From Streptomyces sp. NBC_01317 (GTDB taxonomy: Bacteria; Actinomycetota; Actinomycetes; Streptomycetales; Streptomycetaceae): 64,000 nt of DNA. The stretch covers positions 3,517,501-3,581,500 of the forward strand of contig NZ_CP108393.1 in the NCBI RefSeq assembly GCF_035961655.1, written 5' to 3'. The position numbers and the translations under genes were made by a program. Shown here one piece after another: positions 44,218 through 52,700 of the stretch. The notes below the pieces were generated by a model. It had not been told where the DNA came from, ran no database searches, and saw only the letters and a program-made list of their open reading frames with translations. Numbering within the stretch: the first letter of the stretch is position 1; the number at the start of each line of letters is the position of its first letter.

Positions 44218-44294
44218 GGGGGTTCGGTGGTCGGGCGGGAGTTCGGGCGTGAGGCCGGGGCTCGGTGGTCGAGCCGGGGCTCGGTGGTCGGGCC
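44218..44294. repeat. Short tandem repeats of about 19 bp
   Basis: Two units differing by one base (44257-44275 and 44276-44294, both starting GGGGCTCGGTGGTCG) follow a more diverged unit at about 44218-44237. They lie between the PIG-V-like start and the MOSC stop and look like slippage-prone spacer. Confidence 0.7.
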
Positions 44295-44346
44295 GGAGGG
44301 CTTGGGCCGACTCAGACTAACCGCCGCCCGCGCCCGTACCCCGGCG

Positions 44347-45210
44347 TCAGAGCCGCGGCTCGTCCCACTCCGTGACGTCCACCAGGTCCCCCAGCGCGAG
44401 CTTGCCGGGCCGCAGCACCGCGTACTTGGTGCCGAACGCGACCCCGCCCACCGTCGCCCTGCGGTACAGCGCGAGCGTCCGCAGCGGCTCGGGCCCGACC
44501 CGTACGCCGGTCGGCTGGTCGACCAGGGTCACCGCGCACCGGATGGCGAGCTTGGTGAAGCCCAGTTCCGTATCGCCCAGGGTCAACCGGCGGAAACCGT
44601 CCTCGTGGTGCGGTACGGAGGCGTCGCCCGTCCCTGCCCCCGCCTCCGTCGCCCGGTCGTCGTCGATGACGATGTTCGGGCGGAAGCGGGACATGGGGAG
44701 CGCGGCTCCGCCGCCCTCCGTGATGCGCGCGTTGAGCCCGGTGAGCGACGCACGCGATATGAGGTGTACGGCTCCGCTGTCGGCGAAGCCGCAGGTGCCG
44801 GGGGTCAGCCCGTCGGTCGCCCTGGTGTGGTCGGGCGGTACGCGCACGAGCCGGCTGGGCGCGCCCAGGACGTGGGTGAGCCAGCGGGCGGCCGCCTCGC
44901 CCTGGTCGACGGCGCGGTAGGGCGTACCGAACATCTCGACGTCGACGGGCGGGGACGTACGGTCCACGTCGATGCGCAGGTCCTCGACGCCGCCTGCCCC
45001 CAGCGTCAGTTGACCACCGTCCGCGCCGATCCCCGGCCGTATCACCGCCAGTCGCGGATCCCGCCGCTGGCTGCGGAACACCCCGTCCCCGTCGACCACC
45101 ATGAAACCGCGGTCATGGGCGAGGCCCGCCTCGGTCATCAGCGCCTCGGTCAGCTCCACACCGGCGCATCCCTTGACGGGATACGTAGTCAACTCCACGA
45201 CTCGGGCCAC
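44347..45210 (-). CDS. MOSC domain-containing protein
   Basis: 287 residues with an N-terminal MOSC_N beta-barrel (VVELTTYPVKGCAGVELTEA) and a C-terminal MOSC domain containing SRFRPNIVIDDD and LGFTKLAIRCAVTLVDQPTG, whose single conserved Cys is the proposed molybdenum or sulfur ligand. The family includes mARC-type molybdoenzymes that reduce N-hydroxylated compounds. It is transcribed alone on the minus strand; a palindromic mobile-like sequence lies just upstream of its start. Confidence 0.93.
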   Translation of the reverse strand: MARVVELTTYPVKGCAGVELTEALMTEAGLAHDRGFMVVDGDGVFRSQRRDPRLAVIRPGIGADGGQLTLGAGGVEDLRIDVDRTSPPVDVEMFGTPYRAVDQGEAAARWLTHVLGAPSRLVRVPPDHTRATDGLTPGTCGFADSGAVHLISRASLTGLNARITEGGGAALPMSRFRPNIVIDDDRATEAGAGTGDASVPHHEDGFRRLTLGDTELGFTKLAIRCAVTLVDQPTGVRVGPEPLRTLALYRRATVGGVAFGTKYAVLRPGKLALGDLVDVTEWDEPRL

Positions 45211-45221
45211 CCGGCCAGGCT

Positions 45222-45304
45222 AGGGCATGTCCGCGAAGTGGCGTCTGGCTCGCGACGCCTGGCACGCCCTCCGGCCGAACGACGCCCCTTCGCGGACACG
45301 CCCT
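45222..45304. mobile_element. Candidate MITE-like palindromic element (83 bp)
   Basis: The ends AGGGCATGTCCGCGAAGTGG (from 45222) and, on the other strand, AGGGCGTGTCCGCGAAGGGG (from 45304) are imperfect inverted repeats of about 24 bp differing at two positions. The flanks CAGGCT(A) are also partly symmetrical. There is no coding capacity inside. The shape is that of a miniature inverted-repeat element trimmed from an IS5-like transposon, or of a large hairpin terminator; copy number would decide. Confidence 0.5.
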
Positions 45305-45358
45305 GGAGCCTGTGTGCGGTTCAGAGCTCGTCAGTTCAGAACCGCACCACCGCGCGGC

Positions 45359-46405
45359 TCACTTCTGCCGTACCACAGGCACCGACTCACAGCCGCGCAG
45401 CCGGGCGTCCCTGCGGGCCTGACCTGCCGACCTCCCGCTGCCCACCGCCCGGCCGTCGACCACCGCGAGCCAGTCGCCCTCGGACAGATCCGCCCGCAGC
45501 GCGTCCACGCCGGTCGGTTCGAGGGCCTGGAGCAGCGCCGGGTCGGGGTCCGTGGGGGTGTCCGCCGACGCCGGGCGCGGGGTTCCCGCGCGCCACTCGG
45601 CGGTGGTCCGCTCACCCTGCCTGGCGCGTGACCAGAACACGTGCTGGAGCACGATCAGCGGTCCCAGAGCCGTGAGGAGCGGGAACGCCCCCGTCAGCAC
45701 TCCCAGGCCGAACAGCAGGCTGACGCCCGCCGACACCGCCACTCCGACTACGGCCGCGAGAAGGCCGGCGGCCCGCCCGAACGCCTTGAGCGCCACCAGC
45801 GGGAAGAGCACCAGGAGCAGCAGGTCGCCCAGTCCGAGGGCCACCGGTGGCCTGCCCTGGGTGACCGCCAGCAGCGGGGCGAACGGCAGTCCCATGACCT
45901 GGGCCGCGAACCGGTCCATGACGGAGGTGAGTCCGGTCGCCACCAGGTCGTAGCAGCAGAGCACCCCCGCGAACCACGCCGCGTGGACGGAGCGCATCCC
46001 GCTCTGCGCCCACATGTTGGCCACGCCCACCACGGCGACGGCGAGCAGGACGTCGGTCAGGGCCGTGACGGCGACCGGCAGGTCCGCGAACGCGCACACG
46101 GCGGTGGCGGCCACGGAGACCGCCGAGGCGAGCCAGGCGCGCCCGCCGCCGATGAGCGGCGCGAGGGTGAACTGGAGCGCCGCGCACAGGACCAGGCCGA
46201 AGACGACGGCCACCAGGGTCCGGGGCATGGCCAGATACGCCAGGGGAGCCGCCACCACGACGGCGGTCATCACGGCGACGTCGGGCAGTTCGTACCTGCC
46301 GACCGGGGGCCGGGGCATCCGTACGCGCGCGAAGTAGACGGCACCCGCCGCCGTGATCGCGGCGACCGCGCCGTTGAGGCCCACGAGGGCGGCGGCGGTA
46401 CTCAC
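45359..46405 (-). CDS. Presenilin/SPP-like intramembrane aspartyl protease with DUF5678-like tail
   Basis: 348 residues, about nine hydrophobic segments. Two membrane aspartates sit in the motifs that define presenilin and signal-peptide-peptidase proteases: YD (Tyr152-Asp153, in LCCYDLVATGL) and GxGD (Gly191 to Asp194, in ALGLGDLLLLVLF). They are followed by two more helices and a PAL-like TALGPL (245-250), about 52 residues after the second Asp. The soluble tail (about 309-347, GDWLAVVDGRAVGSGRS) resembles DUF5678. The GTG start overlaps the ligase stop (GTGA), so it is coupled to the adenylate-forming ligase and the 22-residue peptide upstream. The alternative is an unrelated membrane protein with chance motifs. 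Confidence 0.68.
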   Translation of the reverse strand: MSTAAALVGLNGAVAAITAAGAVYFARVRMPRPPVGRYELPDVAVMTAVVVAAPLAYLAMPRTLVAVVFGLVLCAALQFTLAPLIGGGRAWLASAVSVAATAVCAFADLPVAVTALTDVLLAVAVVGVANMWAQSGMRSVHAAWFAGVLCCYDLVATGLTSVMDRFAAQVMGLPFAPLLAVTQGRPPVALGLGDLLLLVLFPLVALKAFGRAAGLLAAVVGVAVSAGVSLLFGLGVLTGAFPLLTALGPLIVLQHVFWSRARQGERTTAEWRAGTPRPASADTPTDPDPALLQALEPTGVDALRADLSEGDWLAVVDGRAVGSGRSAGQARRDARLRGCESVPVVRQK

Positions 46406-47898
46406 GCGGGGCTCGCGACGCGTACGGCGGCGGGGCGGGGCGACTCGAAGGTGTGCTCGCGCAGATCGGCGCGGACCGGGCCGGTCGGCGGCAGCGTGGC
46501 CGGATCCTCGTGGAGCACGATGCCGTCGAGCGCGAGGCCCGCCGCCGTGGCCCGCTCCTCCAGCCTGCCGAGGAGGGCGGCGGCGGGCAGCCGGCGGACG
46601 AGGACATGGAGCACGGTGCCTCCAGGGCTGTCGGCCCCCGCGTGGTCGCCCCCCGGGCCGCCGGCCAGGGCGTAGCGCGCCGGCAGCGGGACATCCGGTT
46701 CGGACTCCAGCAGGTTCAGCACCGACCGGGTGGGTACGGCGATGCTCCGCGGACCCGACCAGCGTCCGAGTACGGGCGAGGTGGCGGGCAGGTGGGCCAG
46801 CTCGCAGGTGGGCTCCTTCTCAGGACGCCCGACCAGGTCACCGGTCGCGTACCGCAGCAGCAAGGTGCAGTCCCGGTACGGGACGTACGGCGTCTGCACG
46901 ATGACGCCGACGGACCCCGGCGGCGTCGGCTCGTGGGTCACGGGGTCGAGGATCTCCAGGTGCCCGAACTCGGTGGTGTGGTGCAGATGTCCCTCGGTGC
47001 ACGGCGTTCCGCCCGAGGGGATGCTCTCGGTCATCATGTACGCCGTGGTGATCCGGGCGCCCAGGGCGGCGGCGGCACGCTCCCGCAGGGGATCGGACAG
47101 CACCTCACCGCCGACGCCGATGGATTCCAGGCCGAAGTCCGACGCGTGCCAGCCGTTCCGCTCCGCTTCCTCGACGAGGGCGGAGAGGTACGACGCGGAG
47201 ACCGTCAGATGTGTGATCTGGGGGGCCTTGCCCGGCAGGCCGAGCGGGGTGGCCAGCCGGTCGAGCGCCACGGCCGGGTCCACAGTGCCGATCTGGACGA
47301 AGGAGGCGCCGATACGGGTCACCGACTCCTCCACGTTGAGCAGCGGCAGGGTCGCCCGGGAGCAGCCCGCGTACGCCATGGTGTGGCGGGGCCGCAGGCC
47401 CAGGCCGAGCACGGCGGAGACGGTACTCATGGCGACCGAGATCTCCACCTCGTCCCGGGAGAACCAGACGGCGGTGGGGGTGCCGCTGGTCCCGGTGGTG
47501 AGCGCCATCAGCGCGGGGGTGGAGGCGGCGGAGACGAAGGCGGCCGGCAGACCGCGCAGGGCCTCTTTGGGCGTGACCGGTACGCGGTCCCAGGTCTCCG
47601 GGGTGAGCGTGCCCGGGTCGAGTCCCAGGACGTCGAACGTCCGCCGGTAGTGGGCGGTGTGCCGGGCGGCGGCCACCGCGGTGGCCCGCAGGCTGCGCTC
47701 CGTGACGGTCCGTCGTACGGCGGGGTCGACGGCTCCCGCCTGGCCGGGGAGCAGAGCCGAGTCCGCCCCCGGCTCGCCGAACTCGGCCAGGGTCGCGATC
47801 AGGTCGCGGGCTATGCGTTCGAGGTCCTGCGGGCGGATGCGGCGGTTGCGGAGGATCGCCATGCCGTACCGGAGCTGACTGAGGGCGGTGCCGAACAA
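46402..47898 (-). CDS. PaaK/LuxE-like adenylate-forming ligase
   Basis: 498 residues of the phenylacetate-CoA ligase / coenzyme F390 synthetase / LuxE superfamily. ATP-grasping loop LTTGTSGTPTAVWF, a GGEVLSDPLRERA segment, the adenine-binding YMMTESIPSGG and the Asp of RYATGDLVG are all intact, and a C-terminal lid domain follows. It should activate a carboxylate as an adenylate and pass it to CoA, a thiol or an amine. The TTG start at 47898 is supported by AGGAGG four nucleotides upstream. It is downstream of the 22-residue peptide gene across a hairpin and coupled to the presenilin-like gene. Confidence 0.88.
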   Translation of the reverse strand: MFGTALSQLRYGMAILRNRRIRPQDLERIARDLIATLAEFGEPGADSALLPGQAGAVDPAVRRTVTERSLRATAVAAARHTAHYRRTFDVLGLDPGTLTPETWDRVPVTPKEALRGLPAAFVSAASTPALMALTTGTSGTPTAVWFSRDEVEISVAMSTVSAVLGLGLRPRHTMAYAGCSRATLPLLNVEESVTRIGASFVQIGTVDPAVALDRLATPLGLPGKAPQITHLTVSASYLSALVEEAERNGWHASDFGLESIGVGGEVLSDPLRERAAAALGARITTAYMMTESIPSGGTPCTEGHLHHTTEFGHLEILDPVTHEPTPPGSVGVIVQTPYVPYRDCTLLLRYATGDLVGRPEKEPTCELAHLPATSPVLGRWSGPRSIAVPTRSVLNLLESEPDVPLPARYALAGGPGGDHAGADSPGGTVLHVLVRRLPAAALLGRLEERATAAGLALDGIVLHEDPATLPPTGPVRADLREHTFESPRPAAVRVASPA

Positions 47899-47911
47899 GG
47901 GGCCTCCTGAT

Positions 47912-47944
47912 GCCTGGACCGGGGTTTTTCCTCCCGGTCCAGGC
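47912..47944 (-). terminator. Hairpin between the peptide gene and the ligase gene (attenuator-like)
   Basis: GCCTGGACCGGG (47912-47923) and CCCGGTCCAGGC (47933-47944) form a perfect 12-bp stem with a 9-nt loop, 12 nt after the peptide stop and before the ligase ribosome-binding site. This position suits partial termination or mRNA stabilisation, so that peptide message exceeds enzyme message. Confidence 0.8.
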
Positions 47945-47956
47945 CGGGGCCGAACG

Positions 47957-48025
47957 TCAGACCATGCTGGCGAACATGGCCGCGGTGAGCGTGCTGAACG
48001 CGTACTTGACGTAGTGCTTGACCAT
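47957..48025 (-). CDS. 22-residue peptide gene
   Basis: A very short ORF: begins MVKHYVKYAF and ends AAMFASMV. AAGGGAG lies seven nucleotides before the ATG. The first seven residues are basic and aromatic; the rest (9-22) is a hydrophobic, small-residue stretch, like a minimal signal or membrane-inserting peptide. A good promoter lies about 90 nt upstream and a 12-bp hairpin follows the stop. Then come an adenylate-forming ligase and a presenilin-like protease on the same transcript. That arrangement (precursor, hairpin, enzyme, membrane protease) argues for a real peptide product or signal. It has no Cys, and its acceptor residues for modification would be Lys, Ser, Thr or the C-terminal carboxylate. 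Confidence 0.65.
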   Translation of the reverse strand: MVKHYVKYAFSTLTAAMFASMV

Positions 48026-48113
48026 GATGGATCTCCCTTGTTCGGCGCCGCACGGGGACGGCTGGGCTCCTGGTGGTGCACTCCCGACCGGGGGCGGTCG
48101 TTCGATGAACGCG

Positions 48114-48142
48114 ACCTTAGGGGAAGGCAGTTGACTGATCAA
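48114..48142 (-). promoter_or_regulatory. Promoter of the peptide-ligase-protease operon with operator-like palindrome
   Basis: On the minus strand TTGATC (-35, 48137-48142), a 17-bp spacer and TAAGGT (-10, 48114-48119) make one of the best vegetative-type promoters in the window. The -35 lies in a palindrome GTTGA-n4-TCAAC (48130-48143), which could be a repressor site. Transcription would start near 48107, giving a leader of about 80 nt. Confidence 0.6.
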
Positions 48143-48202
48143 CGGTTTCTTCCGACGAAGTGGATTCGCGGTCGGGCGTCGGGTGACACGTGTCGTACAC
48201 GG

Positions 48203-48238
48203 CCGCGGGCCCCGGGGATCACTCCCCGGGGCCCGCGG
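48203..48238 (-). terminator. Terminator of phoA
   Basis: CCGCGGGCCCCGGGGA (48203-48218) pairs perfectly with TCCCCGGGGCCCGCGG (48223-48238) around a 4-nt loop, 26 nt past the phoA stop. It insulates phoA from the peptide operon promoter. Confidence 0.88.
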
Positions 48239-48263
48239 GCCCTCCTGCTTCGCTTCGCCCTGG

Positions 48264-49556
48264 TCAGCGGCGCGGCGCCAGCACCTGACGCAGCACGTCG
48301 TGCACGTACGTGTTCGGGTGCTTGCCCGAGAAGCGGTCCGAGAGGGGGCCGCTCGCCGTCACCGGGACGTCCACGCTGGTGTGGCCCGACGTGGTCCAGT
48401 CGATGGTGAACGTACGGTCGCTGCCGCGAATGGTGAACGGCCCGTCCTCGGCCGAGATCGCGTCCCCGGACTCGTCGGTGGCGTCGTTCTCCTCGACCGC
48501 GAGACCGCCGGTCTCGTGGTCGCCCGTCACGACGAGCAGGGTGTCGGGGTGCGTCGCCACGTAGGCGCGGGCGACCGCGACGGCCTTCTCCAGCTGCTGC
48601 ATCGACTGGAGGACGCGCGTGCCGTTGTTGGAGTGCGCGAACTCGTCGGTGCCCTCCTCCTCGACCACGAGGAAGAAGCCCTTCTTGTTCTTGTCCAGGC
48701 TGCCCAGCGCCTTGCTGGTCATGGTGCCGAGGTCCACGACCGGGCTGTAGACGTCGCCCTGGCCCTCGGGGTGCTGCTGGAACAGCTCCTCGTTGGCGAA
48801 CAGGCCGAGGATCTTGCCGTTCTTGGCCTTGTCCAGTTCCTTCGCACTCGTGACGTACGAGTAGCCGGCCTTCTTGGCCTTCTGGATCAGGTTGCCCTTG
48901 GTGCCCTTGCTCGCCTCGGACGTGTCCTCGGCGGGCTTGTCCTTGAAGGCGCCCGGCGTACCGGCGGGCAGCCACCAGTCCTCGCCACCGCCGAGGATGA
49001 CGTCGGGCTTGCTGACGTCGAGGTACTGGCGGGCGATCTCGTCCTGCTTGCCGCGGTCGGCGGTGTTCGAGAAGAACGCCGCCGGCGACGCGTCGGTGAC
49101 CTGGGCGGTGGTGACCAGGCCGGTGGCCTTGCCGGCCGCCTTGGCCTGCTGGCCGAGGGTCGCCAGCGGGTTGCCGTCCACGTCGACGCTGATCGCGCCG
49201 TTGTACGTCTTCTCGCCCGTGGCCCACGCGGTCGCCGCTGCGGCGGAGTCCGTCACGACGGCCTTCGGGTCGTGCGGGGTGGTGGTGAGCTGGCCGGACG
49301 CGGTGAGGCGGTCCATGGCCAACTGGCCTTCCAGGCCGGCGAGGTGCAGGCGCCCCGCCTCGCGCATCGCGGCGCCCATGCCGTCACCGTTGATGAAGAT
49401 GACGTTCTTCGCGGCGGGCGCCTTGGCCTTCGCCGCGGACTGCGGAGCAGCGGCCGACGCACCCAGCGTCGGGTTGAGCACCATCGTCGCGACGGCGGCG
49501 GTCACGGCCGCGGCGACGGGCGCGCCCCATCGCGTACCAAGCACGCGTGTGTTCAC
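48264..49556 (-). CDS. phoA: Alkaline phosphatase PhoA
   Basis: 430 residues, secreted. Signal peptide ends near residue 34 (TLGASAAAP). The active-site nucleophile is Ser104 in VTDSAAAATAWATG. Metal ligands include Asp58 (NGDGMGAAMREAG), the DHETGGLAVEEND segment and the His of TSGHTSVDVPV. VVEEEGTDEFAHSNNG supplies further ligands. This is the PhoA branch rather than PhoD or PhoX. It frees phosphate outside the cell. The 205 nt between its start and cobN hold its promoter; I could not identify a clear PhoP box there. Confidence 0.95.
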   Translation of the reverse strand: MNTRVLGTRWGAPVAAAVTAAVATMVLNPTLGASAAAPQSAAKAKAPAAKNVIFINGDGMGAAMREAGRLHLAGLEGQLAMDRLTASGQLTTTPHDPKAVVTDSAAAATAWATGEKTYNGAISVDVDGNPLATLGQQAKAAGKATGLVTTAQVTDASPAAFFSNTADRGKQDEIARQYLDVSKPDVILGGGEDWWLPAGTPGAFKDKPAEDTSEASKGTKGNLIQKAKKAGYSYVTSAKELDKAKNGKILGLFANEELFQQHPEGQGDVYSPVVDLGTMTSKALGSLDKNKKGFFLVVEEEGTDEFAHSNNGTRVLQSMQQLEKAVAVARAYVATHPDTLLVVTGDHETGGLAVEENDATDESGDAISAEDGPFTIRGSDRTFTIDWTTSGHTSVDVPVTASGPLSDRFSGKHPNTYVHDVLRQVLAPRR

Positions 49557-49761
49557 AGCAGCTCCTCATGAATTGCACAGCTATCAGTGAGGAAGCTAAG
49601 CGGACGGACGGTCTCCGCAATGAAGGGAAAGTGGCGGCGGGGGAAACACGGGGCGGACACCACCTGGTCCCTACAGCTATCTGGCCCGTCCGCCCCGATA
49701 CCTGACCCGCTCGCCGCGCTGTCCGGCCCGTCCGCCCCGCGCTTCTGGTCGGCGCCCGCGC

Positions 49762-52700
49762 TCAGTCCTCGGCGCCGTTGTCCTCCAGGTCGCCCTCGGT
49801 CTCCAGGAACACCTGCCGCAGCGCGTCCAGGACCGCCGGGTCCGGCTTCTCCCACATCCCGCGCGACTCGGCCTCCAGCAGCCGCTCGGCGATCCCGTGC
49901 AGCGCCCAGGGGTTGGCCTCCTGGAGGAACTGCCGGTTCTCCGGATCCAGTACGTACGTCTCCGTCAGCTTGTCGTACATCCAGTCGGCCACCACGCCGG
50001 TCGTCGCGTCGTACCCGAAGAGGTAGTCGACGGTCGCGGCCAGCTCGAACGCGCCCTTGTAGCCGTGGCGGCGCATCGCCTCGATCCAGCGCGGGTTGAC
50101 CACCCGGGCGCGGAAGACCCGCGAGGTCTCCTCGACCAACGTGCGCGTACGGACCGTCTCGGGGCGGGTCGAGTCGCCGATGTACGCCTCAGGGGCCGTG
50201 CCCTTGAGCGCGCGCACCGTGGCCACCATCCCGCCGTGGTATTGGAAGTAGTCGTCCGAGTCCGCGATGTCGTGCTCGCGGGTGTCCGTGTTCTTGGCGG
50301 CGACCGCGATGCGCTTGTACGCGGTCTCCATCTCGCCGCGCGCCGGGCGGCCGTCCAGCTCGCGGCCGTACGCGTACCCGCCCCAGACCGTGTAGACCTC
50401 GGCGAGGTCCGCGTCCGTACGCCAGTCGCGGCTGTCGATGAGCTGGAGGATCCCCGCCCCGTACGTACCGGGCCGGGAGCCGAAGATACGGGTGGTGGCG
50501 CGCCGTTCGTCGCCGTGTTCGGCCAGGTCGGCCTGGGCGTGGGCGCGGATGAAGTTCATGTCGTCCGGCTCGTCCAGCGAGGCGGCGAGCCGGACCGCGT
50601 CGTCCAGCAGCCCGATCGCGTGCGGGAAGGCGTCGCGGAAGAAGCCGCTGATACGGAGGGTGACGTCGATGCGGGGGCGGCCCAGCTCGGCGGCGGGTAT
50701 CGGCTCGATGCCCGTGACGCGGCGGGACGCGTCGTCCCAGACGGGCCGGATGCCGAGCAGCGCGAGGGCCTCCGCGATGTCGTCGCCCGAGGTGCGCATC
50801 GCGCTCGTACCCCAGAGGGACAGCCCGACGGAGGTGGGCCAGTCGCCGTTGTCGGTGCGGTACCGCTCCAGCAGGGAGTCCGCGAGCGCCTGGCCGGTCT
50901 CCCAGGCGAGGCGGGACGGGACGGCCTTCGGGTCGACGGAGTAGAAGTTACGGCCGGTCGGCAGGACGTTGACCAGGCCGCGCAGCGGAGACCCGGACGG
51001 CCCGGCCGGGACGAACCCGCCGTCCAGCGCGTGCAGGACGTGATCGATCTCGTCGGTGGTGCCGGCCAGGCGCGGGACGACCTCGCGGGCGGCGAAGCCG
51101 AGGATGTCCGCGACGGCTTGGCCGTGGCCGGCGGCGATACGGGGCGCGGCGGCCGGGTCCCAGCCGGCGTCCTCCATCGCCTGCACGAGCGCGCGGGCCT
51201 GTTCCTCGGCCTCGTCGGCGGTGGTGCGGGTGGCGGCGGACTCGTCCAGGCCGAGGGCCTCGCGCAGGCCCGGCAGGGACGACGTACCGCCCCAGATCTG
51301 GCGGGCGCGCAGGATGGCCAGGACCAGGTTGACGCGCGCGGCCCCGGCGGGCGCCCCGCCGAGGACGTGCAGGCCGTCGCGGATCTGCGCGTCCTTGATC
51401 TCGCAGAGCCAGCCGTCGAGATGGAGGATGAACTCGTCAAAACCCTCGTCCTCCGGGCGGTCCGCCACCCCCAGGTCGTGGTCGAGCTTGGCCGCCTGGA
51501 TCAGCGTCCAGATCTGGGCGCGGATCGCGGGCAGCTTGGCCGGGTCCATGGAGGCGATCGCCGCGTGCTCGTCCAGGAGCTGCTCCAGCCGGGCGATGTC
51601 GCCGTACGACTCGGCACGCGCCATCGGCGGCACCAGGTGGTCCACGAGCGTGGCGTGGACGCGCCGCTTGGCCTGGGTGCCCTCGCCCGGGTCGTTGACC
51701 AGGAAGGGGTAGATCAACGGCAGGTCGCCGAGGGCCGCGTCGGGCGCGCAGGAGGCGGACAGGCCCGCGTTCTTGCCGGGCAGCCACTCCAGGTTGCCGT
51801 GCTTGCCGAGGTGGATCATGGCGTCGGCGCCGAAGCCGCCGTCCTCACGGGTGGCCTGGATCCAGCGGTACGCGGCCAGGTAGTGGTGCGAGGGCGGCAG
51901 GTCGGGGTCGTGGTAGATCGCGATGGGGTTCTCGCCGAAGCCGCGCGGCGGCTGGATGAGGATCAGCAGGTTCCCGCGCCGCAGCGCCGCGAGGACGATG
52001 TCCCCGTCGGGGTCGCCGCCCGAGCCCGCGCGGCTCTTGTCGAGGAACATCTCGCCGGGCGCCGGGCCCCAGTGCCGCTCGACCGCTTCCCGCAGGTCGG
52101 CGGGGAGCTGCCCGAACCACCGCCGGTAGTCGGCGGCGGGTATCCGGACCGGGTTGCGGGCCAACTGCTCGTCGGTGAGCCACTCCTGGTCGTGGCCGCC
52201 GGCCTCGATCAGGGCGTAGATCAACTCGTCGCCGTCGCCGGACTCCAGGCCGGGGACCTCTTCGTCGCCGAAGTCGTACCCCTCCTCGCGCAGGCGGCGC
52301 AGCAGGGCGACGGCGCTCGCGGGGGTGTCGAGCCCGACCGCGTTCCCGATCCGCGAGTGCTTCGTCGGGTAGGCGGAGAGCACCAGGGCGAGGCGCTTGT
52401 CCTGGCTCGCGATGTGGCGCAGACGCCCGTGCCGTACGGCGATCCCCGCGACGCGCGCCGACCGCTCGGGGTCCGCGACGTACGACGGGAGGCCGTCCTC
52501 GTCGATCTCCTTGAACGAGAACGGGACGGTGATGAGCCGGCCGTCGAACTCCGGCACCGCGACCTGCGACGCGGCGTCCAGCGGCGACAGCCCCTCGTCG
52601 CTCTCCTCCCAGGCGGCGCGGCTGCTGGTGAGGCAGAGGGCCTGGAGGATCGGCACGTCCAGGGCGGCGAGCGCGCCCGCGTCCCAGGACTCGTCGTCCC

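Noticed and set aside
49560..49690. PhoP box upstream of phoA
   Set aside because: No two adjacent GTTCA-type units could be found; CTTCATT alone is insufficient.
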